Part shown: one piece after another, positions 48,584-57,036 of the stretch
How positions within the stretch are numbered: the stretch's first letter is position 1
How the letters are laid out: each line of letters starts with the position of its first letter
Assembly: GCA_047601665.1 (NCBI GenBank)
Contig: JASGIT010000001.1
Location: 3,720,001 to 3,784,000, forward strand
From: JASGIT01 sp047601665
Lineage (GTDB): Bacteria; Pseudomonadota; Gammaproteobacteria; Burkholderiales; Burkholderiaceae_C
Length of the DNA stretch: 64,000 nt
Reading direction: 5' to 3'
Notes under the pieces: generated by a model
What the model saw: the letters and a program-made list of their open reading frames with translations, nothing else
Told to the model about the DNA's origin: nothing
Databases searched by the model: none
Made by a program: the position numbers and the translations under genes

Positions 48584-48659
48584 AGTTTTCCCTCTGAAGA
48601 GCACCAGAATTCAGGTTTTCAGGGAACTCTTGGGGAACTTTTCGAGATTTCTGCTCTGA

Positions 48660-49859
48660 TCAAGCCGCCTTATTTCGGGCGGCTTTTTCGTTTCTGAGCG
48701 CTGCTTCGAGCTTTGCTTTTTCCCGCCCCCTGTCGGCCCCGTCGATCCACTTCGCGTAGACGCTGAAGAGCATCTGGGCGTTCTTGTGGCCCATCTGCCG
48801 AGCGATGTAGGCTGGGTTCACTCCAGCCGCCAGGGCGTTCGCCGCGTAGGTGTGCCGTGTCTGGTAGGAGCGTCGGCGGCGGATACCCAGGCGGCGCAGC
48901 GCGGGCGTCCAGTAGTGCTCTCGCTGGGAGCGTTCGTCGTGCCAGGGCCTGTTCGTGACAGGATTCTCGAAAATGTGGCGGCCCAGGTCTCGGTCCTTCT
49001 CATCGGTCGCACCCACCGTCGTCCAAGGCTTCATCACTTCCAACGCGGCCAGTGCCCGGCCCACGAGATCGACGTCGCGGGCGTTGTAGGTCTTGAGAGG
49101 CTTGACCTCGCCAGCCGTGCGCGCTCGTTCTACGCGGATTGTTTCGTTCGCCCAGTCCACGTCGCCCCACCGCAGCTCGATCAGTTCCTCGGGCCGCATC
49201 CCCGTCATGAAGGCGAACTCGTAGTAGGCCGCGATGCGTGGGTCGTAGCGCTCGCGGAGGTCAGCCAAGATGCGCTCCATCTCGTCGGGCGCCAGCGGAT
49301 CGGGCTGTGCCGCCTGGTGCTTGCTGTTTTCGACCCCCTCCATGGGGTCTTCGATCTTCAGCTCGCGCTTTGCCAGCGCGAAAACGCCGCGCAGCGGGAT
49401 CAGGTAGTTGTTCAGCAGCTTCGCGGATTTCCAGGGATGTCCGCCCACCTTGGCCGAGATCACGGCGTGGGTGAGCTTCGTCATCGGCGTTTCCGCTCCG
49501 AGCAGCGACTGCCAGACTTTCAAAGCGCTCGTGTACTGGGAGAGCGTCCGCTTGGCCAGACGGCCCTTCGTCTCCAACCACAGGTCGCACCACTGCCCGA
49601 AGTTCTTTTCCACGGCAGTGGGCCCTATGCTGGCCGCCCTGGGGCTGTCCGGGAAATACTCGGCCAGCACGAAGGTGCCGAGCCGCAGCTTGTCCCGGAT
49701 CTCGGCGGCCACGCGGTGGGCGTACTTCACGTTGGCAGCCGTGGGCGCGGCCGGCTTCCCGGCCACGGTCAGCGTTTCGCGGCATCGCTGCCCTTCGTGG
49801 ACGAAGAACAGGCGAATGCTCTTCTCGCGGATTTCTACCCCGTTGCCTGAAGTACCCAT
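48660..49859 (-). CDS. int: Tyrosine phage integrase
   Basis: 399 residues: N-terminal Arm DNA-binding region, SAM-like core-binding domain (FGQWCDLWLETKGRLAKRTL) and catalytic domain with FMTGMRPEELIELRWGDV (first Arg), SYQTRHTYAANAL (second Arg; the preceding position of the HxxR box is Ser-Tyr-Gln), ARQMGHKN and LFSVYAKWI (nucleophilic Tyr). It integrates the phage at tRNA-Val. The start overlaps the excisionase stop by 25 bp. Confidence 0.94.
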   Translation of the reverse strand: MGTSGNGVEIREKSIRLFFVHEGQRCRETLTVAGKPAAPTAANVKYAHRVAAEIRDKLRLGTFVLAEYFPDSPRAASIGPTAVEKNFGQWCDLWLETKGRLAKRTLSQYTSALKVWQSLLGAETPMTKLTHAVISAKVGGHPWKSAKLLNNYLIPLRGVFALAKRELKIEDPMEGVENSKHQAAQPDPLAPDEMERILADLRERYDPRIAAYYEFAFMTGMRPEELIELRWGDVDWANETIRVERARTAGEVKPLKTYNARDVDLVGRALAALEVMKPWTTVGATDEKDRDLGRHIFENPVTNRPWHDERSQREHYWTPALRRLGIRRRRSYQTRHTYAANALAAGVNPAYIARQMGHKNAQMLFSVYAKWIDGADRGREKAKLEAALRNEKAARNKAA

Positions 49860-50053
49860 GCCTCAATCCCCTTGGTGTCGATCCAGATGCGGCCATCGCG
49901 CCCGCGGCGCCACTCCTTGTTTTCTACCCAATGGCCACGTTCAATGCGCTTTTCGATGGCTGCGGGGGACAGGCCAGTCATGGCTGCGCAGAGCTTGATG
50001 GTGACGAAGCGTGCCGACTGCACGAACGCCTGGGAAGTGACTTCGGCTGTCAT
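49835..50053 (-). CDS. Excisionase-like small DNA-binding protein
   Basis: 72 residues: FVTIKLCAAMTGLSPAAIEK (helix-turn-helix) and HWVENKEWRRGRDGRIWID (winged part), the pattern of phage excisionases. It starts in ATGA overlap with the upstream gene and ends inside the integrase start, so it is made just before the integrase. Confidence 0.85.
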   Translation of the reverse strand: MTAEVTSQAFVQSARFVTIKLCAAMTGLSPAAIEKRIERGHWVENKEWRRGRDGRIWIDTKGIEAWVLQATG

Positions 50054-50690
50054 GCTTCTGTGTCTCCTGCGGTTTTGCGCTGCTCTTGTGGGAGGCAGAG
50101 GGCATTGCGCTCGGCCAGATACAGCGCTTCCGCCATCTCCAGCAGGCGCACAGGGTCGGGTAGGGTGCCGGGCTCGCCGCGGCGGCCAGCGATCTCCTGG
50201 CAGAACTGGACGACCAGCTCTTCCTGGCGCGGGCTCATGGCATCGAATGCGGGGCGCCACCCTTCGACCTTCAAGGTGGCCATCTCGTCACGGGCCTGGG
50301 CGAGCTCGACGGTCAGCACCTGTACCTTCGCGCGGGATTCGGCCAGGCGTTCGTAGGGGATCGGGTACTTGCCATCGCGCGACAGAACCGTGGGCACAGC
50401 ATCGCCCGCGATCTTGAGGGTGTGCTGCTTGAGCTCCGAGTGGGCCTCGCCCAGGCGCTGGACCAGCTTGGTGTTGCGCTTGGCAGGCGTGCTCGCGATG
50501 GCCTTGAGGGCGCGGTGCAGAACTGGTGGAGCAGGGCGATGTGCTGCTCGTACCAGGCCGACAGGTCTACGACCTCGGGGATGGCGGACAGCACGGCATG
50601 AGCGTTGCCACCATGCTTCTGGGCTTCCTGCTGGAGCATGGCTGTCACCAAGCCGCCGGGTTGGGGGGTGATGGGCATCGTGTCAGGCAT
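50050..50690 (-). pseudogene. Phage early protein, frameshifted
   Basis: Two reading frames make one protein: MPDTMPITPQPGG to YEQHIALLHQF, then from about 50520 RALKAIASTPAKRNTKL to the end at 50050. Adding one C after TTC at about 50521 joins them in a smooth helical sequence, so a single-base deletion or read error is likely. The whole would be about 213 residues. ATG 50690 overlaps the upstream gene by 8 bp. Function unknown. Confidence 0.75.
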
Positions 50691-51477
50691 GGGGCAACTC
50701 CTCGCGGCCCTTGTCCAGGATGTCCTTGGCGAGGACAAGAATGGTGAGCCCGGCATCAAGCAGCAGATCGGGCTCATCGTCGGTGACAAGCGAGCCGACG
50801 GCGATGGCCTGGGAAAGCAAGTTGCTGGCAGTTTGGCAGTCAGTGGCGCCGGGAGCCTCATGGATGCGCGAGAGGATGCCGGTGGCTACTTCCACGATGG
50901 TCAGCACTGCCCGGGCGTGCTCATGGCCGGACGCTTCTGCGTGGGCGCGGATAACGGCTTCTGCTTCACCTGCGCGGCAGTAGGCAGTGGAGGCGAAGGT
51001 GTCCCTGCTCTGGGTCACCGCTGTGCCCGTGGCTGTCGGCTTGTCGATGGCGACTTGAGGACCAGCCAGCGTGTTCAAGATTGCCTCGGCCTCATTCAGA
51101 CCAGCCGATTGCTTTGGCACATCCTTGTAGCCAGGCGCGCGGCGCGCTGCCTTGATCAATGCCATGCATTGTTGGAGGATGATCTTGAAGCCGGGAGGAT
51201 CGTCTACTGCGAGCGCAATCTTCAGGTTATCGAGAATTTCGATGGCAACCATCAGCAGCAGGCCGGATTCGCTGGAGTCATCTGCCAAAAGGGTATGTTC
51301 CAGCGCTTTGTATGCGTCATAGAGCTGGTTGTCCACCTCTTCCAGCAATGGCGAGAGCTTGGCTGGCTGCTTCGGTGGTGCATCGGTGGCGGGGTGGGGC
51401 GGCTGGTTCTGCTGGGCGGCCTTCTTGATAGGCTTGGCCACCGCCTTCGGGCGGGTGGGGGCGGCAATGGCGCTCAT
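50683..51477 (-). CDS. Phage early protein of unknown function
   Basis: 264 residues, mostly helical with a Pro/Lys-rich N-terminus (KKAAQQNQPPHPATDAPPKQ). Related in style to its neighbour at 51474, with which it overlaps by 4 bp (ATGA). Both belong to the leftward early operon. Confidence 0.7.
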   Translation of the reverse strand: MSAIAAPTRPKAVAKPIKKAAQQNQPPHPATDAPPKQPAKLSPLLEEVDNQLYDAYKALEHTLLADDSSESGLLLMVAIEILDNLKIALAVDDPPGFKIILQQCMALIKAARRAPGYKDVPKQSAGLNEAEAILNTLAGPQVAIDKPTATGTAVTQSRDTFASTAYCRAGEAEAVIRAHAEASGHEHARAVLTIVEVATGILSRIHEAPGATDCQTASNLLSQAIAVGSLVTDDEPDLLLDAGLTILVLAKDILDKGREELPHA

Positions 51478-52262
51478 GCTTCGCTCCCAGCCATCTTCTT
51501 GATCAAAATGGACTGCCGTGTGAGCATGTCAGAGAGCCCTTCGCTCATGCGGCATCCTTGCCAGTCTGCGTCGTTGATGGCGATGCGCTTTTCCTGAAGC
51601 ACTGCATAAAAATCGCGATCCATCTCAGCGTTCAATTGGAGTGCGTTCAACACTCCTTTTGCCTTGATTACCCACTCGAGGAGCAGGTTTATGCGTTCGG
51701 CCTCGTCGGCAAACGCCTCCATATCGAACCTGGGAACAGGGCTGATCGGAACTGCTTTCTGGTCGCGGGACTGCATAGCTCCAGCAGAGGCCAGTTTTGC
51801 CATCAGAGAGGGGAGATCCAGCCCATCCAAGGCAACGCACACTGCTGACATCCGGTCGCGAAGAGGGAGCAGGGACGAAGCGACCGGGGCGGGAAGGGTC
51901 TCTACCTTGAATTCGACCAGCCTCGCCGCCGCAACCAGGCTGTCTCGAGCCCATAGCACTTCCCCGAGTGTGCGGGTTTGATCGCACCATCCAGGGCCGT
52001 CATCCTCTTGGCACAGCAGCGCCCCAATGCCTGCCTTGGCGTGGGACATCAGCCCTGCCGCGAGTCCCAGAGGGCCTGGTTTCCCAACGGGGTCTACCAA
52101 TTCCGCCAGCGAGCCATAGATATCTTCCAGTGCTTGCCGAATGGGTTGCCGCCACGCAATGGGCTTCGCGAAGTGTTGGGGAGGAGTGGCCTGGGGGGCT
52201 GCATTTTTGCGAGCAGGGGCCTTGGTTGCGCGCACGGCTGAGCGCGTGATAATCGTGGTCAT
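51474..52262 (-). CDS. Phage early protein of unknown function
   Basis: 262 residues, helical, with a basic N-terminus (RSAVRATKAPARKNAA). No domain recognised. It starts the left block next to BrnT and is followed by the 50683 gene with ATGA overlap. Confidence 0.7.
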   Translation of the reverse strand: MTTIITRSAVRATKAPARKNAAPQATPPQHFAKPIAWRQPIRQALEDIYGSLAELVDPVGKPGPLGLAAGLMSHAKAGIGALLCQEDDGPGWCDQTRTLGEVLWARDSLVAAARLVEFKVETLPAPVASSLLPLRDRMSAVCVALDGLDLPSLMAKLASAGAMQSRDQKAVPISPVPRFDMEAFADEAERINLLLEWVIKAKGVLNALQLNAEMDRDFYAVLQEKRIAINDADWQGCRMSEGLSDMLTRQSILIKKMAGSEA

Positions 52263-52405
52263 GGTTCGGGTTCCTTGTCAGAGGGGTTTCGGACTAAGAG
52301 ACCACACGGTTGGCGCCGTGCGGATTTCGGACGTCGGGCTGGCAGTTGGCGCTGTCAGCCCGAAGTTTTTTGGATGGCGGTCGTGTCGGAATTGCTCCAA
52401 ATTTC

Positions 52406-52446
52406 GTACATACGATTTGCTTGCCTTGATTTCTGATCGTATGTAC
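52406..52446 (+). promoter_or_regulatory. brnTA promoter and operator palindrome
   Basis: A perfect 11-bp inverted repeat, GTACATACGAT (52406-52416) and ATCGTATGTAC (52436-52446), flanks a promoter: TTGCTT (52417), 17-bp spacing, TATGTA (52440). The right arm overlaps the -10. BrnA antitoxins repress their own promoter, so this is the likely operator. Confidence 0.8.
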
Positions 52447-52455
52447 AATTAACCC

Positions 52456-52734
52456 ATGTTGATCGAGTTCGACCCCGCCAAGAACGAGAGGAACATCGCT
52501 GAGCGCGGACTGTCCTTCGACAGGGCGGCGGACTTCGATTTCAGCAGCGCCATCATTGAAGTGGATGGCCGTAAGGCCTACCCGGAGGTGCGCTACGTGG
52601 CCGCTGGCTATCTTGACCAGCGTCTGCATATGCTCTGCTTCACTCCCATCAACGGTGGCATCCGTGTGATCAGCTTTCGCAAGGCGAACAGCCGGGAGGT
52701 CAAGGCATATGAGCAAGCGCAAACCACTCATTGA
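52456..52734 (+). CDS. brnT: BrnT-family ribonuclease toxin
   Basis: 92 residues; EFDPAKNERNIAERGLSFDRA and IRVISFRKANSREVKAYEQ are the BrnT signatures. The toxin cleaves RNA; its RelE-like active site is in the C-terminal part. The stop region overlaps brnA by 26 bp, the standard toxin-first order. Confidence 0.94.
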   Translation: MLIEFDPAKNERNIAERGLSFDRAADFDFSSAIIEVDGRKAYPEVRYVAAGYLDQRLHMLCFTPINGGIRVISFRKANSREVKAYEQAQTTH

Positions 52735-52987
52735 TGCGGACGGCGAAGTCCGTGAACTCACAGCCGAGGACTTGGCCAAGTTCCGCCCGGCCCATGAGGT
52801 ACTGCCGTTGGCGTTGCAGGAGATGCTGGGCATCCGCAGGCGCGGACCGCAGAAGACGCCCACCAAAGTGCCCACTACGATTCGGCTGTCGCCAGAGGTC
52901 GTGGAGTACTTCCGCGGCACGGGCGATGGCTGGCAGTCGCGCATGGATGGCGTCCTGCGCGAGTACGTGGCGCAGCACTCTCGATGA
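52709..52987 (+). CDS. brnA: BrnA-family antitoxin
   Basis: 92 residues; TTIRLSPEVVEYFRGTGDGW is the ribbon-helix-helix DNA-binding part, at the C-terminal half as in BrnA. It neutralises BrnT and represses the operon at the palindrome upstream of brnT. Confidence 0.92.
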   Translation: MSKRKPLIDADGEVRELTAEDLAKFRPAHEVLPLALQEMLGIRRRGPQKTPTKVPTTIRLSPEVVEYFRGTGDGWQSRMDGVLREYVAQHSR

Positions 52988-53021
52988 CGCGCAACCATGG
53001 TGAAAATCGCCATGGTTGCCA

Positions 53022-53342
53022 TCACGCCACCTCCGACGCTTCAATGCGCGGCAGCGCGCGCACCTCATCCACCGTCAGCACATCCTCGGCCGGCATGGCC
53101 TGATCACACAGCTTGGCCAGGACCTTGAGAGCCTTGCGTTCCTCGCGCTTGGCGGCGCCGAGGGCCTTTGCTGCGGCATCTTCGCGTTGCCGCTCCGGCG
53201 TCAGCAGCGTGAACAGGGTCGACAAAGCCTTCACAGCTTCGGTCGCCAGGCGCTTCTCGCTCACTGCAGCGAGGCGCAGGCGTTGGGCGCTGCGCCAGCG
53301 CTTGGCGGCCACGGCGATGTCGATGAGTTGGCGGCTGTGCAT
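53022..53342 (-). CDS. Phage early protein of unknown function
   Basis: 106 residues, Lys/Arg/Ala-rich helices (AAKRWRSAQRLRLAAVSEKR, LGAAKREERKALKVLAKL). ATG 53342 lies just after the 53351 gene stop; a GTG one codon earlier is equally possible. Function unknown. Confidence 0.65.
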   Translation of the reverse strand: MHSRQLIDIAVAAKRWRSAQRLRLAAVSEKRLATEAVKALSTLFTLLTPERQREDAAAKALGAAKREERKALKVLAKLCDQAMPAEDVLTVDEVRALPRIEASEVA

Positions 53343-53350
53343 CACGGGCC

Positions 53351-53818
53351 TCAGCGTGCCTGGTGCAGGTTGCCCAGGAAGTCTTCGAGTGCCTTGATGT
53401 TGCTCTTCGCGGAGTCCGCATTGGTGCGCAGGCGCTGGATGGTGACCTGGATTTCCAAGGGGGACATTGATGCCAGCGGCACTGTGCTGGGAACACCGTC
53501 GCGGATCACAGGGTAGACCTGCTGGTGGTGGCTGCCGTAGAGATCGGCACCTGGAACCGTCGGCTTCATGTGCTGGTTGATCTTGCCGGTGGCTACCGCC
53601 AGTCGGATGAGCGCGTCGTCCGCATCGCTATCCTCCTGGACGCTTTCGAGTCCGCTGCTCTCGTAGTGGAAGCTGACGCAGAGCGCTGCCTGGATGATTT
53701 CCAGTGCGACGTCTTGCGGCAGGGTCAGCAGATCAATGGCCATGAGCGGGCCGCTGCCGGTTTGGGTCGTGACGATGCTGTTGTGGTGGACGGCAGTTGC
53801 GGTGATGGTGGTGTGCAT
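53351..53818 (-). CDS. Phage early protein of unknown function
   Basis: 155 residues with an acidic middle (LESVQEDSDADDALIRLAVA) and helical C-terminus (SPLEIQVTIQRLRTNADSA). ATG 53818 has a GGAG site. Part of the leftward operon. Confidence 0.65.
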   Translation of the reverse strand: MHTTITATAVHHNSIVTTQTGSGPLMAIDLLTLPQDVALEIIQAALCVSFHYESSGLESVQEDSDADDALIRLAVATGKINQHMKPTVPGADLYGSHHQQVYPVIRDGVPSTVPLASMSPLEIQVTIQRLRTNADSAKSNIKALEDFLGNLHQAR

Positions 53819-53864
53819 GTGAGCTCCAGTGGTTGAAAAGAGAAGGGAAGTTGGGGGAGGGGGA

Positions 53865-54038
53865 TCAGAGGCGCTGGCGCGCGGCGTGCTCGACCTGGGC
53901 GCGGCGCTCGATGTGGCGCCGGCGGCGCGCGGTCCGGTGGTTGCGCCACAGCAGGCCGGCGGCCCAGTGCAGCGAGGTGAGCAGGCTGGCGCCGGAACGG
54001 CGGCGCATGGCGGCGAGGCGGAAGAGGGTGAGCAGCAT
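53865..54038 (-). CDS. Small basic phage protein
   Basis: 57 residues, Arg/His-rich (RNHRTARRRRHIERRAQVEH). Its ATG overlaps the upstream stop as TGATG, which supports translation by coupling. Confidence 0.5.
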   Translation of the reverse strand: MLLTLFRLAAMRRRSGASLLTSLHWAAGLLWRNHRTARRRRHIERRAQVEHAARQRL

Positions 54039-54340
54039 CACAGCACCTTCCGCGCGATCTGCTGCAGCTGGCGCGGCGAGAGTTCCACGCGCTCCAGTGC
54101 TTCGAGGATGGAGTAATGCATCGCGTTGAGCGCGGCGGTGTCGTCGAGCACTAGTGCGACCATCAGGTTCTCGCCGGTACTCCACGCGGGCCAGCGGCTG
54201 AACGGCTTGCCGCGTGCCGTTGTCGCCATGAGCATGATGCGCTGCATGAGCTGCGAGTCGGCTCCGTCGAGAAGGCGCGCGATGTGCGTCTGAGGCGCTG
54301 CAGCGAGGCGAGCGGTGGGGGCCAAGGAGGTCACGCGCAT
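54038..54340 (-). CDS. Phage early protein of unknown function
   Basis: 100 residues, helical (LLDGADSQLMQRIMLMATTA, ALNAMHYSILEALERVELS). ATG 54340 overlaps the upstream gene by 10 bp, and its stop is coupled to the next start (TGATG). Confidence 0.6.
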   Translation of the reverse strand: MRVTSLAPTARLAAAPQTHIARLLDGADSQLMQRIMLMATTARGKPFSRWPAWSTGENLMVALVLDDTAALNAMHYSILEALERVELSPRQLQQIARKVL

Positions 54341-54747
54341 TTCGCATCTCCTGCGAAGGCTGTCTGTGCCTGCAGAACCCCGTTCATGGCCCGGCGCGTG
54401 CGCACGGCATGGTCGCGGCCCATCGCGTGGGCCAGGGACATCAGGCCTGCTTCGAGTGCTTCGAGCGTCGGCAGGCCCAGCGGCTCCAGGGTAGTGATGT
54501 GGGCCGCGGGCTCCAGCGTGGCGGGCACGGCGGAATGGGTGCGGCCACTCTCGGCCTGAGCATCGCACCAGTCGGCCAGTGCGCGGGCGCGGTCTGCCCA
54601 CTCCTGGGCCATGGTCGCTGCAGTGCGCAGGTGGAATGCGGCAGCAACCCAGCGCTCGCTGTCGAGCGCGTTCTTGGCCTGCGTGCAGCGGCGGTTGTAC
54701 TGTTCAAGGGCCGCTTCGAGGAGGGCGGCGGGTTCGGTGGGTTGCAT
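54331..54747 (-). CDS. First gene of the leftward early operon, unknown function
   Basis: 138 residues, helical with Trp (HLRTAATMAQEWADRARALA). It begins 21 bp from an operator palindrome (54768-54781), so it is probably under direct repressor control. Confidence 0.65.
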   Translation of the reverse strand: MQPTEPAALLEAALEQYNRRCTQAKNALDSERWVAAAFHLRTAATMAQEWADRARALADWCDAQAESGRTHSAVPATLEPAAHITTLEPLGLPTLEALEAGLMSLAHAMGRDHAVRTRRAMNGVLQAQTAFAGDAKCA

Positions 54748-54767
54748 GGCGGTCAGTCATAGTCACT

Positions 54768-54820
54768 AATGGCTAGCCATTTTGGACTAAAAACTGGCCT
54801 TGTCAAGCCATAAATGGCTT
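54768..54820. promoter_or_regulatory. Left operator pair of the phage repressor
   Basis: AATGGCTAGCCATT (54768-54781) and AAGCCATAAATGGCTT (54805-54820) are perfect palindromes built on AGCCAT half-sites; the second contains the same AGCCATAAATGGCT found at 55627. They sit between the repressor stop and the leftward operon. The second overlaps the repressor stop codon. Confidence 0.8.
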
Positions 54821-55580
54821 ATGAAAGGGGAATTGTCGAATGATGGGTAACGACTACGTTATCTGCGACAAAGGTCTGTACTTTGGCTATCACCGTGCCC
54901 AAGATTGCATCTTCCGTGGCAAGAGGGGCTACTCGATTCGGCCAGCTGGGATTGAGTTGCAGGAGCATCCACTGATCCCCTTCGGCGATGAGTTGGCGAA
55001 GTACGGCCTCCTCACCATTGGCAGGCCGCACCACAACCAGCGATTTGTGAGTGGGTTTGTCCTTCGTGTCAACGAAGATTCGATCCCCCTCTCGAAACGA
55101 CAGTGGGCCGGATGGATCAAACATACCTAGGCCATGGACTATCAGTGCGTAGGCGTTGTTGCTGTGCGGCACCGGGCAAATCACCCATTCAGTGGGTTCT
55201 ACCTTGCTTCCAGCAATCACTTGCTTCCAGGTGAGCATTGGGACTAGGCCTCTGGCAAGGCGGTCGGTGAATTGCGCGAGCTCATTCAGCGCATCTTGTT
55301 GTCCTTTCCTCATGTGCTGGTGTCTGCTCATGTGCTTCGCTGCAAATTCATCGGGTGGTAGGTACAGGTCACCTATCTCTACACCGAACGCTGTGGCGAT
55401 GCTGTTCAGGGCTGAGGCTGATGGGTTGACATCTCCTCTGAGGATGCGTCCAACCGAACTTTGGGACAGTCCAGTTCGTTTGGCGACCTGCATCTGACTT
55501 TTGAGATCGTGCTGCCGATCCATCAGGAGATGTAGGTTTACCCCGAGGTTGGGGTCTACAGCAATTTTTGGTTTAGCCAT
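54819..55580 (-). CDS. Phage repressor with degenerate S24 domain
   Basis: 253 residues. N-terminal helix-turn-helix (KSQMQVAKRTGLSQSSVGRI) followed by an S24/LexA-like domain (CPVPHSNNAYALIVHG; FREGDRIFVDTKD; SLVVVRPANGEE). The expected Ser in the G-D-S-M box is Gly152 (VHGLGMFD), and the expected Lys is Arg195 (EAVLRQLI). Self-cleavage is therefore unlikely and induction may need another trigger. ATG 55580 lies inside an operator half-site. Divergent from cro. Confidence 0.9.
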   Translation of the reverse strand: MAKPKIAVDPNLGVNLHLLMDRQHDLKSQMQVAKRTGLSQSSVGRILRGDVNPSASALNSIATAFGVEIGDLYLPPDEFAAKHMSRHQHMRKGQQDALNELAQFTDRLARGLVPMLTWKQVIAGSKVEPTEWVICPVPHSNNAYALIVHGLGMFDPSGPLSFREGDRIFVDTKDKPTHKSLVVVRPANGEEAVLRQLIAEGDQWMLLQLNPSWPNRVAPLATEDAILGTVIAKVQTFVADNVVVTHHSTIPLS

Positions 55581-55642
55581 GTTTGGATAGTGCCATCTAT
55601 AGATAGCCATGTGCGGTTGATATAAAAGCCATAAATGGCTAT
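55574..55642. promoter_or_regulatory. Right operator region between repressor and cro
   Basis: AGCCATAAATGGCT (55627-55640) is a perfect palindrome, with AGCCAT half-sites at 55575-55580 and 55605-55610. It repeats the left operators. It lies about 30 bp upstream of cro and should govern both cro and repressor promoters. Confidence 0.8.
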
Positions 55643-55671
55643 GATGAGCAAGTTCCAGGAGAGCATGAGCC

Positions 55672-55893
55672 ATGAGCAATACCGAATCCATCCTCGTTGC
55701 CGTGCGTCGGCAGCTTGGAGCAACTAAGGGCCGATGGGTTGCCGTCGCAGAACAGAGTGGGGTTCCGTACCACACGCTCGTGAAGATCGCCCAGGGCACA
55801 GTGACGGACCCGCGCGTAAGCACAGTGCAGCGACTTGTGGACCACTTTGCCCAACAACCGAAGCACGTTGCTGAAGGTTCTGGGAATGCCTGA
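55672..55893 (+). CDS. Cro-like helix-turn-helix repressor
   Basis: 73 residues; RWVAVAEQSGVPYHTLVKIA is the helix-turn-helix with a short C-terminus. Divergent from the repressor across the shared operators, the classic Cro position. Confidence 0.82.
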   Translation: MSNTESILVAVRRQLGATKGRWVAVAEQSGVPYHTLVKIAQGTVTDPRVSTVQRLVDHFAQQPKHVAEGSGNA

Positions 55894-56086
55894 GCTCATC
55901 GTCTCCCTCTCCACCATCCAGCGCCACGCCCAGGAGGCCGTCGCCGCTGGCCACTGCTCGCACACCGTATGCCCCTGGCCGCCCGAGTCCGCGGCGGCGC
56001 AGGCCTTCCACGACCAGTTCCGCGCCGCGCAGGTGCAGTCGCCCGCCGCGTGCGAGAACAAGGGGATTCCCCATGTCCACGGGTGA
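55886..56086 (+). CDS. Small Cys-containing phage protein
   Basis: 66 residues (HAQEAVAAGHCSHTVCPWPP ... CENKGIP). ATG 55886 overlaps the cro end by 8 bp; function unknown. A Cys/His pattern hints at metal binding. Confidence 0.5.
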   Translation: MPELIVSLSTIQRHAQEAVAAGHCSHTVCPWPPESAAAQAFHDQFRAAQVQSPAACENKGIPHVHG

Positions 56087-56168
56087 ATCCACTGCGGTAC
56101 TGGCCGCGCTGCGCGAGCTCGAGACTGGCTTCGGGCCAGCACCGACGAAGGAGTGGCGAGATGGCTGA
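56073..56168 (+). CDS. Possible 31-residue phage peptide
   Basis: MSTGESTAVLAALRELETGF and eleven further residues. It overlaps the 55886 gene end and has an AAGGGG site upstream. Too short to confirm. Confidence 0.25.
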   Translation: MSTGESTAVLAALRELETGFGPAPTKEWRDG

Positions 56169-56181
56169 GCTTGCCTGTACT

Positions 56182-56664
56182 TCAGCCGGGGTACAGCTCG
56201 GGCACGGACACTCGGAGTTCCAACTTGCAAGTCGGGCATTCGAGACCGGGAGCCTTGAGCCTGTTCTGGAGCACCGACTTGATCCCTTTGTCGAAGCAAG
56301 GCTGGCAGATGTAGTGCAGCGGCTCCGTGCTGCTTGGCTCGCTGGCCCCGCTCTCTTGTGGGGTGACATTTACCCGATACGCGAAGCGGCGGTTGCCGAG
56401 ATCGACAAGCGAGTAACGACCACGCTCGCGCGCGGCTTCGTCCAATTTTCGCAGCTTCTCGCAGGCTTCGAAGTGCTCGCCCTGGAGCTGGAGAAGCGCG
56501 GCGTTGTGCGCGAGCAGTCCCTCCTGGGCCTTGAGAAGCTGCTCCATGAGCGCAGCTGTTTTTTCGTTGATGAGGGCTTGGTCGCGAGTAGCGGCGAGGC
56601 CCTTGGCGATGTCTCGCGCTGCGGAGATTGACGCTGTGATCGCTCCTACTGTTGTCCAGTCCAT
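56182..56664 (-). CDS. Phage protein with C-terminal zinc-ribbon-like Cys pairs
   Basis: 160 residues: helical N-terminal half (AARDIAKGLAATRDQAL; LLKAQEGLLAHNAALLQLQG), then CQPCFDKG ... CPTCKLEL, two Cys pairs of a zinc ribbon. ATG 56664 (MDWTTVG) is preferred over an extension of 22 codons. Antisense to the rightward early genes, so it may be a lysogenically expressed accessory gene. Confidence 0.7.
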   Translation of the reverse strand: MDWTTVGAITASISAARDIAKGLAATRDQALINEKTAALMEQLLKAQEGLLAHNAALLQLQGEHFEACEKLRKLDEAARERGRYSLVDLGNRRFAYRVNVTPQESGASEPSSTEPLHYICQPCFDKGIKSVLQNRLKAPGLECPTCKLELRVSVPELYPG

Positions 56665-56739
56665 TCTGTCTGCCCCTCTCGGTGATGGCTGCCTGAGAAC
56701 CACCATCGTAGCCCGGGAGAGGGCGGGCACCCCGCGCCA

Positions 56740-56979
56740 TCACGGCGCAGTCCTGCGCCACCGCGGCATGTGCGTCGCCTCATCCGTCAGCGCAAGCACT
56801 GAGGCCTGGCAGCGCACCAGCAACTGGCCAGATCGCCACGTCAGTTCCAGGGTGGAGGTGCGCAGCACGCGAGTGCGTAGACCCGTGGCTGCGTCAATGC
56901 TCTGCGACAGCGCAGTGCGCGTGCTGCTGTGGAAGGGCGTCGGCGTGGCCGGGCCTGGGGTGGGGCGTGGTGTGTTCAT
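56740..56979 (-). CDS. Small hypothetical phage protein
   Basis: 79 residues (LRTRVLRTSTLELTWRSGQ). ATG 56979 (MNTPRPTPG) is favoured over one 18 codons upstream, because it follows a better leader. No family recognised. Confidence 0.45.
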   Translation of the reverse strand: MNTPRPTPGPATPTPFHSSTRTALSQSIDAATGLRTRVLRTSTLELTWRSGQLLVRCQASVLALTDEATHMPRWRRTAP

Positions 56980-57036
56980 GCCCTGCAGTCTCTTTTTTTT
57001 GCCCATCGCTGAGATGGCAACAGACCACAACACGCT

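Noticed and set aside
55969..56631. A 220-codon plus-strand frame after cro
   Set aside because: It is antisense to the 56182-56664 gene, which has Cys pairs and a better start.
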